A DNA stretch of 64,000 nucleotides from Moesziomyces globuligerus (Eukaryota; Basidiomycota; Ustilaginomycetes; Ustilaginales; Ustilaginaceae): the NCBI GenBank assembly GCA_030849465.1, contig JARVLF010000006.1, forward strand, positions 930,001 to 994,000, written 5' to 3'. The notes under the pieces were generated by a model. That model worked only from the letters and a program-made list of their open reading frames with translations, did not search any database and was not told where the DNA came from. Positions 32,330-42,357 of this stretch are shown one piece after another. The stretch's first letter is position 1, and every line of letters begins with the position of its first letter. The position numbers were made by a program, and so were the translations under genes.

Positions 32330-33863
32330 ATGTCCTCCTCCCAACAAAGGCGGCTCGATCAGGGCATTTCGGCGTCGCGTGCCGGTGGTGCGCAAAAACG
32401 ACCACCCGCTCCGAGCAAAGCGTCGCCATCCAAGAGACCGCGCGCGCCTCTGCCCTCTCCCTCGATCGCCTCGACGTCGCGTCGCTCTGGAGACGATTCT
32501 GCGACAGACACTGGCTCGGTGGCGTCCAAGGTGCGCCGACGGACGCGCGAGGCCGCAGAGCCGAAATGGGCACCGCAGATCGACCAGCTTCTTCTCGACC
32601 GCACCCTGCGGCTACACACGCTCTCGCCGCTCCACCTCTCGTCGCTGCCTGCTTCGGCGCAGGAGGTCGCACCGCAGCTGTTTGCGCTGCTGCGGAGCGA
32701 GCTGCAGAGCTACATCAATCTGCGGCTGAGCGACGGGTTTGGATTCCTCGAGGCGGGCACGACGATCAACACGCGCGATCCGGATAGCGGCGATCTGCGT
32801 CCACCCGAGCGCAGGCGACGCGCAGAGACGGACCGCGTAGGCCACGTTCGGATCGGATTCATCGACGATGCCGAGTTCAGTACGGCGTTGGATGCCAAGG
32901 TCGACCGGGCCTGGGCGATCGAGATCGAGCTGGGCAAGCCCGCGGAAGACGCGACGACGAAGCTCCGAAGCGTGAGGGCCAAGGCGCACGAGGTCTCGGC
33001 GGCCGAGCTGTGCCAGATCGTATTCGTGCCGGCGTCGAGGAGGCAGCGTGGACAGGGACAGTCGCGTTCCTATCCGCTGATCGCGACCAAGTCGCCATCG
33101 GGCTCGACGGGGGCGGATCCGCTGGTGGCGGCGACGGGGAATGTGGGACCGGTGGTGCTGGGACACGCGCTGGACTGGATCCAGAAGAGGTTCGATTGCC
33201 GTATCGCAGCGCCGACTGGCGCGGCTGGCATCGCCGCACGCCTCTCGGGACACAAGCTCGAGGCGCTTGCCGAGCTCATTGTGCGCGAGACGCGCGCCGA
33301 GACGGGGACCGCCAATGGCAGGCGAACGCAGGAGCAGATCGCGGTAGACCAGGTGGTGAAGCCCGTCGAACTCGTCTTTGGCTTCCCCACGACCGTCCGT
33401 GGCGCAACGCCGGACGAGGTGTTGGCAGGCCCGGCTCCAGACCTTGGCTCGCTCACGCTGACGGTGCCGTGGGAGATCTGCATGAACCTCCTCGACGGCC
33501 TCGATTCCGGTAAGCATTCGACCCTCGCACGTGATTTGTGTAGAGTGAGCAACTAACGTCGATGTATCTTTGGAAACAGATGAACCGCTGTTGCCGGCGC
33601 TGAACCACTACCTCGCCGTGCACACGTCGATACCTCTGGACAAGCTCGAGCTCACGCGCATCGGCATCGCTGGAATCAGCGTTGGCGCCGGCAGGATCAA
33701 GATCGCCAAACTGCCGGACAAGGAGGCTGCGCCCGAGAAGAGATCGTTGCTCAAGCGCGGTCAGGAGAAGGGCGCGGCGCGCGTGGGCGATCGGAGACGT
33801 GCGGCCAAGGTGTTGGCTTTCCTCCGACAGGTCGTCGAGGGCACGGCGGATGACGATGCGTGA
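32330..33863 (+). CDS. CENP-L/Fta1/Iml3-like inner kinetochore protein (two exons)
   Basis: A probable subunit of the constitutive centromere-associated network, where CENP-L pairs with CENP-N. Exon 1 is 32330-33509 and exon 2 is 33580-33863. The 70-base intron has a GTAAGC donor, a CTAAC branch site and an ACAG acceptor, and joins in frame to give 487 residues. About 90 N-terminal residues are basic and Ser/Pro-rich. Blocks in order recall vertebrate CENP-L: LRLHTLSPLHLSSL (CENP-L has TLYSLTPLYKF), GHALDWIQKRFDCRIAAP (CENP-L: WFQKTFDCYFSPL), VELVFGFP, SLTLTVPWEICMNLLD, and LELTRIGIAGISVGAGRIKI, followed by VLAFLRQVVE. The order and spacing agree across the protein, but identity is low and was judged from memory. 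The first ATG is used; a TTG 21 bases upstream is ignored. Confidence 0.74.
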
Positions 33864-34309
33864 TGTGCTCATACAGAGAAGGGATGTACTGCGGAGCTAC
33901 TTTGTCTATTACCAGTGTGCTGGTGGGTGTGTGAGTCCGTGAGGATGCATGAGCTGTCTGGATGTCCAGAGATTGGATAGCAAGAGCGCTGCGGTTTCGA
34001 GATGTCGAGCCGATTCTGCAGGCCCCCCCTGAGGTGGACTGGCAGCGACACGCAACATCGGGCGAGGCTCAAATTCGTCGTGGCCTCGGCGTGAATTTCG
34101 AGAGCGACTCGGCGAAAGCGCGGCGGGCATATGCACGTCCTGGCACGGCTCGCAACACACGCACACGCCCAGCTACACAGGTCTGGTGCCATGCAGCCAA
34201 GTTGGAGCCCAGCGCCCCGCCTTGGTCGCCTCCACTCCGAGCCGACGATCGCAACTATGCGCATCTGCCTTTAGCTACAACCACACCACCAACCCCTTTC
34301 CTCGGCACG
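33864..34309. other. Intergenic, CENP-L-like gene to YKT6
   Basis: Tandem genes flank this stretch. It holds a trailer and the YKT6 promoter. Nothing else is recognised. Confidence 0.6.
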
Positions 34310-35152
34310 ATGCAGATCTACGGCTTGCTCGTTCTCGCCAGCCCACCCGGCGCGGGCGCTGTGCCGCTCACCACCGCCTGGGAACTCGGCTCCTTCTCCT
34401 GGCTCCAGCGCGGAACCGTCCAGGACATGATGGGCTTCATGGCCAGAGTAAGCACAAACCCCGCACCCCACACCCCCCCCTTGCTGCCCTTTACCTTGTC
34501 GTTCCGACTTGATCTGACTGTATCTTGTTGAAAAGACGGTGGCGGAGCGTACGCAGCCTACGCAGCGTCAGTCGGTGCAGGAGAACTCGTACGTGGCGCA
34601 CGTGCACGCGCGCCCGGCCTCGGACGGCGTCGTGGGCGTGCTCATCACCGACACCGAATACCCCGTCCGCGTCGCCTTTTCGCTGCTCAACAAGACGCTC
34701 GACGAATTCGTCATCAAGGTGCCCAAGTCGCAGTGGGAGTCGCGCGTCAATGCGATCACCACCGGCTCGGCTACCGCTCCACCCAAGGGTGAGGCTCTGC
34801 TCGGCATCAGCGCCTTCCCGCAGTCGGTAGACTACGTAAAACGCTACCAGGATCCGCGTCAGGCCGACACCATCATGAAGGTTCAGCAGGAACTCGACGA
34901 GACCAAGATCGTCCTCGTACGTACCAGCACGAGTGCCGACCACCAGGACGCGTGGCTAGCTGACAGAGTGATCAACGCATCTTGCCTTTTTCTGTACCTT
35001 GACCTGCGGATCAGCACAAGACCATCGATTCGGTGCTCCAGCGCGGCGAGGACCTCGACAAGCTCGTGGAAAAGTCGGGCACGCTCAGCGAACAGAGCAA
35101 GATGTTCTACAAGACCGCCAAGAAGCAGAACTCGTGTTGCATCGTCATGTAG
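34310..35152 (+). CDS. YKT6: R-SNARE Ykt6 (three exons)
   Basis: A lipid-anchored SNARE used in ER-Golgi, endosomal and vacuolar/autophagic fusion. Exons are 34310-34447, 34536-34916 and 35015-35152. Donors are GTAAGC and GTACGT; acceptors are AAAAG and ATCAG; all junctions are phase 0 and the product is 218 residues. The N-terminal longin domain (about 1-140) starts MQIYGLLVL. The SNARE helix follows: [11 protein letters not shown], then [20 protein letters not shown] across the second splice, with the zero-layer arginine in LQRGE. The C-terminus is NSCCIVM: the CIVM box is farnesylated and the preceding Cys is the usual palmitoylation site. There is no transmembrane segment, as expected for Ykt6. 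It is about 20 residues longer than the human protein because of small loops in the longin domain. Confidence 0.96.
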
Positions 35153-35639
35153 CTCCGCCTCGCATCTATCTGCGCACGCCTCGTATCGCCTCGACCTTCT
35201 GAGATGCGTCGCCCGCCAGAGCTCGCCCGAGGCTCGAGGCTCGAGCAGCTCGAAGCCCTGTTCTTTTGTATATTCTCGCAGTTCCGATCCCGTGCGCTCT
35301 GTTTCCTGGATTGCAAGGCGCCTCTGTGATGTGCGGTGGGTCGCCTTGAGCGTGGTGATATGAGCCAGGGCAGGGCGGTGGAGAGCGAGCCCGTTCAGGG
35401 TCTGCGCCGAAGCGACTCGACATTTGAGGCGAGCGCGCGAATTCCAAGCGAGTTGGTAGCTCGAGCTGTCACGTTTATGGCTGTGCATTCGACCATCACA
35501 TCTTTCCCCCCTTTCCCCCCTTGGTCGTCGGCAGGCCCGAACTCAGCGCAGGCGCATCATTCCGTCGCAGATCCGCACACCATCATGTCGATCTAGGAAA
35601 AACTCAGCCAAGCAGGCCATCTGCGCTGCACTTTGCAAG
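35153..35639. other. Intergenic, YKT6 to DHHC gene
   Basis: Tandem genes flank this stretch. It holds the YKT6 trailer and the promoter of the palmitoyltransferase gene. No further feature is seen. Confidence 0.6.
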
Positions 35640-37743
35640 ATGAGCGTCGTTGCCCAGGCCAGTTCGTCGGCGCTGCCGTCAGCCCAACACGAGGACCGCG
35701 ACGACGACGACGACTATCCCTCGTCCGAGAGCGATGCCGAGATCGACTCGCGCTCGGCCAGCGTCGAGGCGCAGCGGCTCCTTGCGCCGAGCGACGGCAC
35801 CAACGGCCACCGCGAGCATCCTGACAGCTCGATGCCAGTGCGCGCCTTTCGACCGGGCAGCCGCAAGCGTCGAACGCCGCTCAAGTGGACCGAGCTGATC
35901 TGGATCACCTGTACGCTCTCGCTCATCGCTGTGCTCGGCTACTCGTCGCAGCTATGCATCATGCTGCCCTACTACCACAAGACGCCCTCCTTCTCGCCCT
36001 TAGCGCTGGCCGGCGTCTTGGTCCCCTTCAACCTCGGCTTGCTCGGCATCTTCTACAACTACTACCTCTGCGTCTCCACCGATCCGGGAAGCGTTCCTCC
36101 GGGCTGGCAACCAGAATGGTCGGCGCTCGAACCGGCTCCCGCCGCCTCGCACGAGGGCGAGATGGAGCCGTCGTTCGAGCTCAAGCAGGCCATCTTCCGA
36201 CCGCGCTACTGCAAAACCTGCTCCGCCTACAAGCCGCCGCGCTCGCACCACTGCAAGACGTGCGGCCGCTGCGTGCTGCGCATGGACCACCACTGTCCCT
36301 GGCTAGCCAACTGCGTCGGACACTACAACTACGCCCACTTTCTGCGCTTCCTCTTCTACGTCGATGTGACGTGTGCCTATCATCTGCTCATGGTCTCGGC
36401 GCGCGTCCTGGATCGCTTCAACTCCTACTCGTACTGGCGCGAACCTAGCACGCGCGAACTCGTCTGGCTCGTCGTCAACTACGCACTCTGCCTCCCCGTC
36501 CTCCTCCTCGTCGGCATCTTTAGCGCTTATCACTTCTACTGCACCGCCATCAACCAGACCACCATCGAGAGCTGGGAGAAGGACAGGACAGCCACCATGG
36601 TCCGTCGCGGACGCATCCGCAAAGTAAAGTATCCGTACAACCTCGGCACCGCGCGCAACGTGCGCGCCGTGCTCGGCGAGAATCCGCTTACCTGGTGCCT
36701 GCCGCTCGCACGCGCGCACGCCGCAGACGGACTCAAGTTCCCCGTAGCCCCTGGTCTAGGTAAGTGGAGAAGCGGCGTCGGCGCTCTGGTGAGATCGCAC
36801 AGATCGCGTCATTGGCATGTCCAGACCTCGCAGCAGGATGCACAAGATGCGCAGGATGCGCACGACACAGTGCAGCTCAACGAGCTGCACAAGCAGGCTG
36901 CGCCCTCGCACCAGCCAAGCTGGCGGGAGCCAGACGACGAGACGTACGTCGATCCCGAACTCGAGGCTTCCGTGCTCCATCGGCTGCGGTGGGAGAACTG
37001 GCACCGTCAGCAGGCGGTCTGGCGTCAGCGCTCCGCCTATCCTGCTCCCTCCCCCTGATCCCCACCCCCTCCCTTCTTGCGGTTGCTCGAAGGGATGAGA
37101 GAGGTGGAAGGGGGGTGGGGGGGTCTTTTGTGGAAGTAGCATCTGCGACTCGTTGAGAATGCAAGTTGGGGCACCAGTTGGGGCACCTGCTGGGATATGC
37201 GTTGCTGGAGCCAGTGTGGTGTGTGCTGACGAGATTGAAAACCTTGCCTTGCGTTGCCGCACGTGGGTTGCAGATGAGGCGAGTCAGTACAGGTGGCCAC
37301 CGAAGGATCCATCGCGAAGCTACGCGACTTGCGCACCGCCTCTGTTCGAGCCTCGAGTGGTGGTTCCGCCGGGTGCGTCGTCGGCTTCACCCTGGACCTA
37401 CGGCGAAGGATTCAACCCACTGCTGCGTCCGACCAACTCGGAACCTCCACCAACCCTACACGCTGATGGTGAGAGCGATGAGGGGGCAAGTGACGATTCG
37501 GAAGTTTCGTACCATCCCACAGCTCCACGCTTTCAAGAACAGTTCCTACACCACTACGAGTACAGCCACCTCGATCAGCACGAGTACAACCACCTCGATC
37601 AGTACGCTGACGAAAACGAAGACAACGAAGACAACGAAGAAGAGGTGGGAGAGTACGAAGCGGAGCGATTGCGTCGTCGCGTCGCTGTCCGTCGCGGCTC
37701 GGAAGGCTACGAAGTCCTCCCCCTCTCCTCCTGGTCCCTCTAA
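35640..37743 (+). CDS. PFA4: DHHC palmitoyltransferase, Pfa4-like, with ambiguous C-terminal splice
   Basis: A four-pass S-acyltransferase that adds palmitate to cysteines of membrane proteins; yeast Pfa4 serves chitin synthase Chs3 in the ER. Membrane helices lie near residues 84-108, 119-145, 233-256 and 273-301. The Cys-rich domain (about 190-240) contains YCKTCSAYKPPRSHHCKTC and the catalytic DHHC at 216-219. The TTxE motif (TTIE) is at 307-310. Exon 1 is 35640-36759 with a GTAAGT donor; an acceptor TTGCAG ends at 37273 and exon 2 is 37274-37743. This join is in phase and gives 529 residues, placing FPVAPGL next to DEASQYRWPPKDPSRS, which resembles the FPV..WPPPDPDR block of Pfa4 proteins. 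Without splicing, the frame stays open to 37058 (472 residues). The tail is acidic with His/Tyr repeats. Confidence 0.88.
36760..37273 (+). other. Probable 514-base intron of the DHHC gene, partly open in frame
   Basis: Boundaries are a canonical GTAAGT donor and a TTGCAG acceptor, with a CTGAC branch-like site about 45 bases before the end. The exon-1 reading frame continues for 99 further codons into it (to 37058). Codons from about 36825 to 37020 have coding-like G/C third positions, so retention or an unrecognised internal exon is possible. Confidence 0.55.
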
Positions 37744-38205
37744 ACCCCCCTACCCCCCTCCTCCTTTCCCCCTGCAAATCATCTCCAAAATCCATATCTC
37801 CCATCTCAACCTCTCAAATTCCTCGATCCTACAAATCAACCTCTCACATGCACAACCCTATTCATCACCACCAGTACGAGCCATGTCGTCGCGACAAATT
37901 CAGCCGTGTTGCAAAAAAAGCCGGGGCGCGTGCGGGATGGAAAAGGGCGAGAGAAAAAGATGGTACAGTACAAACCAAGCCTGACGCCGCGATTCGCAAA
38001 TCGCATCCAAAAACGGACGCCATCTTAGTCTGTCGGAGAGAGGGGACGGAGGCGTCTCGTGGCAAAACGAAAACATCCCCATTTTGTTTCGATGGGAAAA
38101 GAAAAGGAGGCAACGGGGCAAAGGATGCAAGATCGACCGAGCGTGTATGTGTGTGTGTGTGTGTGCGGAAAAAGGATGCAGGTTACGAGGATCCCGTAGG
38201 CCGAT
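37744..38205. other. Convergent intergenic region, DHHC gene and RPS27
   Basis: It carries the 3' ends of both genes. A (GT)8 run lies at 38149-38164. No gene is seen. Confidence 0.6.
38149..38164. repeat. (GT)8 microsatellite
   Basis: Eight perfect GT units lie about 40 bases downstream of the RPS27 stop codon (on the opposite strand), within its probable trailer. Confidence 0.88.
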
Positions 38206-39335
38206 TTACGCCTTCTTGCGGAAGGAGCAGCCCTCGGTCAAGCGGGCCTTACCACCGGTGGGCTGCGAGAGCACCTGGGCGCACGAGCCGCACACCACAA
38301 CGGTCTGGGCGTGCGAGAAGACCGTGGTGATGGCGAAGCAGCCGGGGCACTTGACGTCCATAAAGAACGAGTTGGGGTTCTGCACAAGGCGCTTGAGCTT
38401 GTGGCAGCGAGCCTGCTGCTCGGCGGAGGGGTTGAGGAGGTCAACAGCGAGAGTCTGGAGTTCAAGGGCGATGGACAGGCATGGGTCAGCGAGGTTCCGA
38501 GACGAGCCTTAGCAAGGGAGAGTCACGCATGGCAGCAGAACGAGGCAGCAGTCGTCCAAAGGTCGATAGATAGAAAGTCGCTCGGTGGCGAGAGCGAGCC
38601 AAGGACAAGCAACAAGGTGACGGGGGCCAGGCGCGATCGCGCTACGTAGGTCGCAGGAGCTGGGCTGAATCACTAGCGTGGACAGTTCGGTCCCTGTTGC
38701 GTATGGCGGTACTGTGGCGGCTGAAGAATTGGCCCTGAGTTTCTCGCAGCGTCGTCACCACGGGCAAGCGATGCCGGCATGCGGCATCAAAGCGCCTGGA
38801 CACTGCAACAGATAACCGTGATGGAGCATCCCCGTGTTCAGCGTCGGGGACCCTCGACAAGACACGATAGACGATCAACGCACCACCGAAGAGGGTGATT
38901 ATGACGTCTAGTGCTCGACGTCGGCTCAGGCCCGAGATGGCGACGTGTGCTCTCAGCAGCGAGCGAGGTGGGTCTGTACTGAATGAGCGCGTCCCATCTT
39001 GCGAATGCTGAAGATACACTTCGCGAAAGGCGGTCGTGGCGCCACTAAGCCAGGCGAGATGTTGTCACTGTTGGCTGAGCCCTTCGCTGAGCAAGCAGTA
39101 GCAATGCCGGCGCGAAGCTTCGAATCTGAAGTCGGAGGTTGTTGTTGCATAGTGCGCGGTGTTGTCCTATGTATTGGGTGGCGTATCATGCGATAAACCA
39201 TGTCGAGATGGCTGCCGTCGGGTCGAGGTCATGATGTGCTGGGCTGGTGCCTGGCGGCCTGGATGCGTGGTTTCGACTGACGTTCATTCTGCTGCGATGC
39301 GGGACGTATGGCGAGTAGAGGAGATATCTTACCAT
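38206..39335 (-). CDS. RPS27: 40S ribosomal protein eS27 (RPS27), first coding exon is the ATG alone
   Basis: A small zinc-ribbon protein of the 40S subunit. Exon 2 (38206-38454) encodes residues 2-83, starting [20 protein letters not shown] and ending [16 protein letters not shown]. The zinc ribbon is CPGC...CGSC. Exon 2 has no usable in-frame ATG and is preceded by a CTGAC branch-like site and a CTCCAG acceptor. The nearest suitable upstream ATG is at 39333-39335, directly followed by a GTAAGA donor and preceded by CTTCAAG. Joining ATG to exon 2 gives 83 residues, matching yeast (82) and human (84). The resulting intron is 878 bases. An intron right after the start codon is also known for yeast RPS27. 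The acceptor is nearly certain; the distal donor is inferred. The gene is divergent from RPL19. Confidence 0.92.
38455..39332 (-). other. 878-base intron directly after the RPS27 start codon
   Basis: On the minus strand it begins GTAAGATATC and ends CTTGAACTCCAG, with CTGAC about 36 bases before the acceptor. No box C/D or H/ACA snoRNA was recognisable by eye. No other GTAAG donor placed directly after an ATG was seen in this stretch. Confidence 0.72.
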
Positions 39336-40391
39336 CTTGAAGTGTGATGAGGATGTGAGTGTGGTACTGGGGAGAAGGAAGGGAGACGGTGGGTGGCGGT
39401 CGTCGTCAAGGTCTGGCGGGCGACCCACGCCCGCCCAGCGGTGCGTAGACTCTGCCTGCGCGCACTCACAGCAGGGCGCGCCGAATCGAGCTGGCAGGGG
39501 GCCAAGCAAATTTGGGCGCCTGGCTGCCTCTGAGCGAGACCGCCATCTCCTGCCTCGAACGCTGTCCAAGCTCTGGCAAGCTGAGCTCTCGAGGCTCTGG
39601 CGCCACCGTGACTGAGCCCAAGTTCGAAAATTCATGTTGGCGCCTCGCATCCGCTCGAGACTGGTGGCCTGGCCTGATTTGCATTTGCGCTTGCAGATGG
39701 CGATGACTGCTCAGCTGGCCCCGAGTCCGGCCCAAGTCACAAGGTGCTGGCCTCGACTTGGGACAGGCGAAATACGAGTCAACTCGCGTCCATTCGAAGG
39801 CGTACGGTAATCTGGACTGCGCGCGAGAAAATGGAACCTAATGGGCACCTCACCAGCCATGGTCGAATGAGTACACGTGACTGTCAAGCTCGGCCGAGGT
39901 AGCTTGTATTCGAAATCGAAATTGATTTCGACGTGGACTTGAAGCCGATTCAAGTCCGTCGCATCCTATGGGCGCCACGCCATTGATGCCGCAATCCAGA
40001 CCATGTTTTGCGATGCAAAGCGAGCAGCAGTCGCTTTGGCGCGCGCACAGCAAGCCAACAGCAGACCGGCAGAGCGACACGCCAACCAGCCGTGACTGCT
40101 AGTGGACTCAGCCTAGGGTGCGCCGCCAGCCATTGCGTAGTGCGCGCCAAAGCCTCATCGCCTGCTGGCGAAAATTTAGGGCCAGGCGGCGGCAGCATCC
40201 CAGCGGCGTGATTCCCCAAGCCAAGGCGGGACCTCAGACGCTGAGAGGCCAGCAGCTCCTCAGCCTTTTTCGGCACCAGACAGCGGCGCGCGATCCTCAG
40301 CGAGAGCGAGCGCAGTCAGACTTTGAGGTCTCGTCGTCACCTTCCTCCCTCCTCTCGTCTTCATCATCCGACCCCCTCAAGTCCTAAGAAC
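39336..40391. promoter_or_regulatory. Shared divergent promoter region of RPS27 and RPL19
   Basis: The RPS27 leader begins at the left side and the RPL19 first non-coding exon ends at 40391, so both promoters lie in about 1 kb. The right end has a pyrimidine-rich leader (about 40337-40380). I could not identify a specific ribosomal-protein motif by eye. Confidence 0.6.
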
Positions 40392-41118
40392 GTAAGTACG
40401 ACACGAACGACATCTCGCCAGTCCTCCTGCTACTCGCAATACATCGCAAAGGTACGACATCGCAGCTACGAGGCCCACGTCCAGCACCCGCCACCCAGCA
40501 TACCAGCACAACGACACTCGCAGAGTCCACAGCAGATATGGTCATGCTGCCGCCAGCTCCACGACAAACACCTGCACATCTATGTCGACCAGCATGTGGT
40601 GCACTCATCCATGCTCAAGACGTCTCCAGCATCGTCCCGACGTCGCTTTCAAGCAGGGATTCATGTGCCTTGCTGCAAGATATCGGCGACAGCAATCAAA
40701 CAATTTCGAGGCGGCAGTACGCTACCCATTCATTGCACCGACCTGCGCTGCGTTCGATCGACATCGCGACACACATAGGCTGTCCAATCATGACGTTGCG
40801 GCCAGGCACTCCCAGGTCCAGGACACTGCGACGGAAGAGAGGAGGTTCGCGTGCCCGTCATGGCCCTTTTCACCTGCAGCCAAAACGCTACACTCATCTC
40901 TTCGAGATGCTAGGTTTCCATTTCACCGTATCAGCCATGCATGCGATCAATCGACGTTCGCCTCTCCACGCAGCAGTCTAGACCTATACACCACCCACGA
41001 CGCCTTCCGACCGTTCAGATTAGCAGGGGACTGGCCCGATTGCCCACAGCTTCATCTCATCCTGATCATCTCAGCTGACCCTCTGCTGCGCTTTTTTTTG
41101 CACACTCCCTCCCGTCAG
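40392..41118 (+). other. 727-base 5'-leader intron of RPL19
   Basis: A GTAAGTACG donor lies at 40392. A CTGAC branch-like site (about 41073), a long T/C tract and a CCGTCAG acceptor end at 41118, leaving eight bases (TCTTCAAG) before the RPL19 ATG. The predicted frames inside it belong to no known family. Confidence 0.72.
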
Positions 41119-41126
41119 TCTTCAAG

Positions 41127-41714
41127 ATGGTCAACCTCAGAACACAGAAGCGCCTCGCGGCCTCGGTCCTTGGATGCGGTAAGCGCAAGGTCTGGCTCGA
41201 CCCCGCTGAGCAGAACGACATTGGCAACGCCAACTCGCGCGCCAACATCCGCAAGCTCATCCGCGACGGCCAGATCATCCGCAAGCCCGTCGTTGGCGGC
41301 TCGCGATCGCGTGCCCGCGCCACCGCCGCCGCCAAGCGTGCCGGCCGTGGTACTGGTCAGGGTCACCGCAAGGGTTCCTCGGAGGCCCGCATGCCCACCA
41401 AGGTCATGTGGATGCGACGCCAGCGTGTCCTCCGCCGACTCCTGCGCAAGTACCGCGAGTCGGGCAAGATCGACAAGCACCTCTACCACGAGCTCTACCT
41501 CAAGTCGAAGGGTAACGTCTTCAAGAACAAGCGTGTCCTCATGGAGCACATCCACAAGGCCAAGGCCGAGGCTGCCCGATCCAAGCACCTTGCCGACCAG
41601 ATGGAGGCCCGCCGTATGCGCAACAAGGCCATGCGCGAGCGCCGTGCCCAGCGTGTGCTCGAGAAGCGTGCTGCCATCATCGCCGTCGAGAACGAGGCCG
41701 AGGAGAAGAAGTAA
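41127..41714 (+). CDS. RPL19: 60S ribosomal protein eL19
   Basis: A basic 195-residue protein of the large subunit. The N-terminus [20 protein letters not shown] is the family signature, followed by [20 protein letters not shown], the [13 protein letters not shown] segment and [20 protein letters not shown]. The C-terminal half is a long Arg/Lys/Ala/Glu helix (from [20 protein letters not shown] to the end), as in all eL19 proteins. The length matches the family (yeast 189, human 196). The coding sequence is a single exon with strongly biased codons, but a long intron probably sits just upstream of the ATG. It is divergent from RPS27, suggesting co-regulation of the pair. Confidence 0.97.
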   Translation: MVNLRTQKRLAASVLGCGKRKVWLDPAEQNDIGNANSRANIRKLIRDGQIIRKPVVGGSRSRARATAAAKRAGRGTGQGHRKGSSEARMPTKVMWMRRQRVLRRLLRKYRESGKIDKHLYHELYLKSKGNVFKNKRVLMEHIHKAKAEAARSKHLADQMEARRMRNKAMRERRAQRVLEKRAAIIAVENEAEEKK

Positions 41715-42357
41715 ACAGGTCCAGCGTCCCCTGCTGTTCCCGTCTGCATCTTTCTCTCTTGTACTTTCTCCCTCTTCGTCTCCGGCCGCACACTCCTTCA
41801 CGCCCTGCCATCCCGCCCATCCTCGGCACACCTACACGGTTGGAGTTCGACGCTGCTTGGCTGCGAGTCGGGCTCCCCTGTCATCCTCTCCACCCGCTCA
41901 TGCATTTGCTCGTCGCCCTTAGCGCGGCGATTGCATCTTCCTTGTGTTTCCCCACGCACCCCTTGGCCTTGGTGGTTGATTCCCACCTCTGGCCTTACGA
42001 CTCCCTTACACGATACTATCCAACCTCCCCAACATATCGGCCTGGAAGTCGTACAAAAAAAGCAATCGCATCTGCACATTGACCCAGCCCACCCGCCCGC
42101 TCTCCTGCGCCATCGCGTGAAGTGGCTCCAACTATTTGCCTCAAAGTCGTGAGCGGCTCGATGAGAAGTCGACACACAGCATTGTTGAGGGCTCAGTGGG
42201 TGCATGAGGGCCGCCCGGTCCGGGAGGGCTGAGAGATGGCAAAGGGTCTGGAATTGGATTTGCGGTGCGGAGAGGGGGTGATCTGAGCACAATAGCGCGT
42301 GGGAGTGGTTTGCGATGGGTCTCGGGGTTGCTTTGTGACCGCGAGGTGGTTGCAAAG
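41715..42357. other. Intergenic, RPL19 to paraoxonase-like gene
   Basis: It holds the pyrimidine-rich RPL19 trailer and the promoter of the next gene. The downstream frame is open back to a GTG at 42265, but no ATG occurs before 42358. Confidence 0.6.

Noticed and set aside
40582..41922. A 446-codon plus-strand frame overlapping RPL19
   Set aside because: It is out of frame with RPL19 and is Ser/Arg-rich low complexity. The region before RPL19 is better explained as a leader intron.
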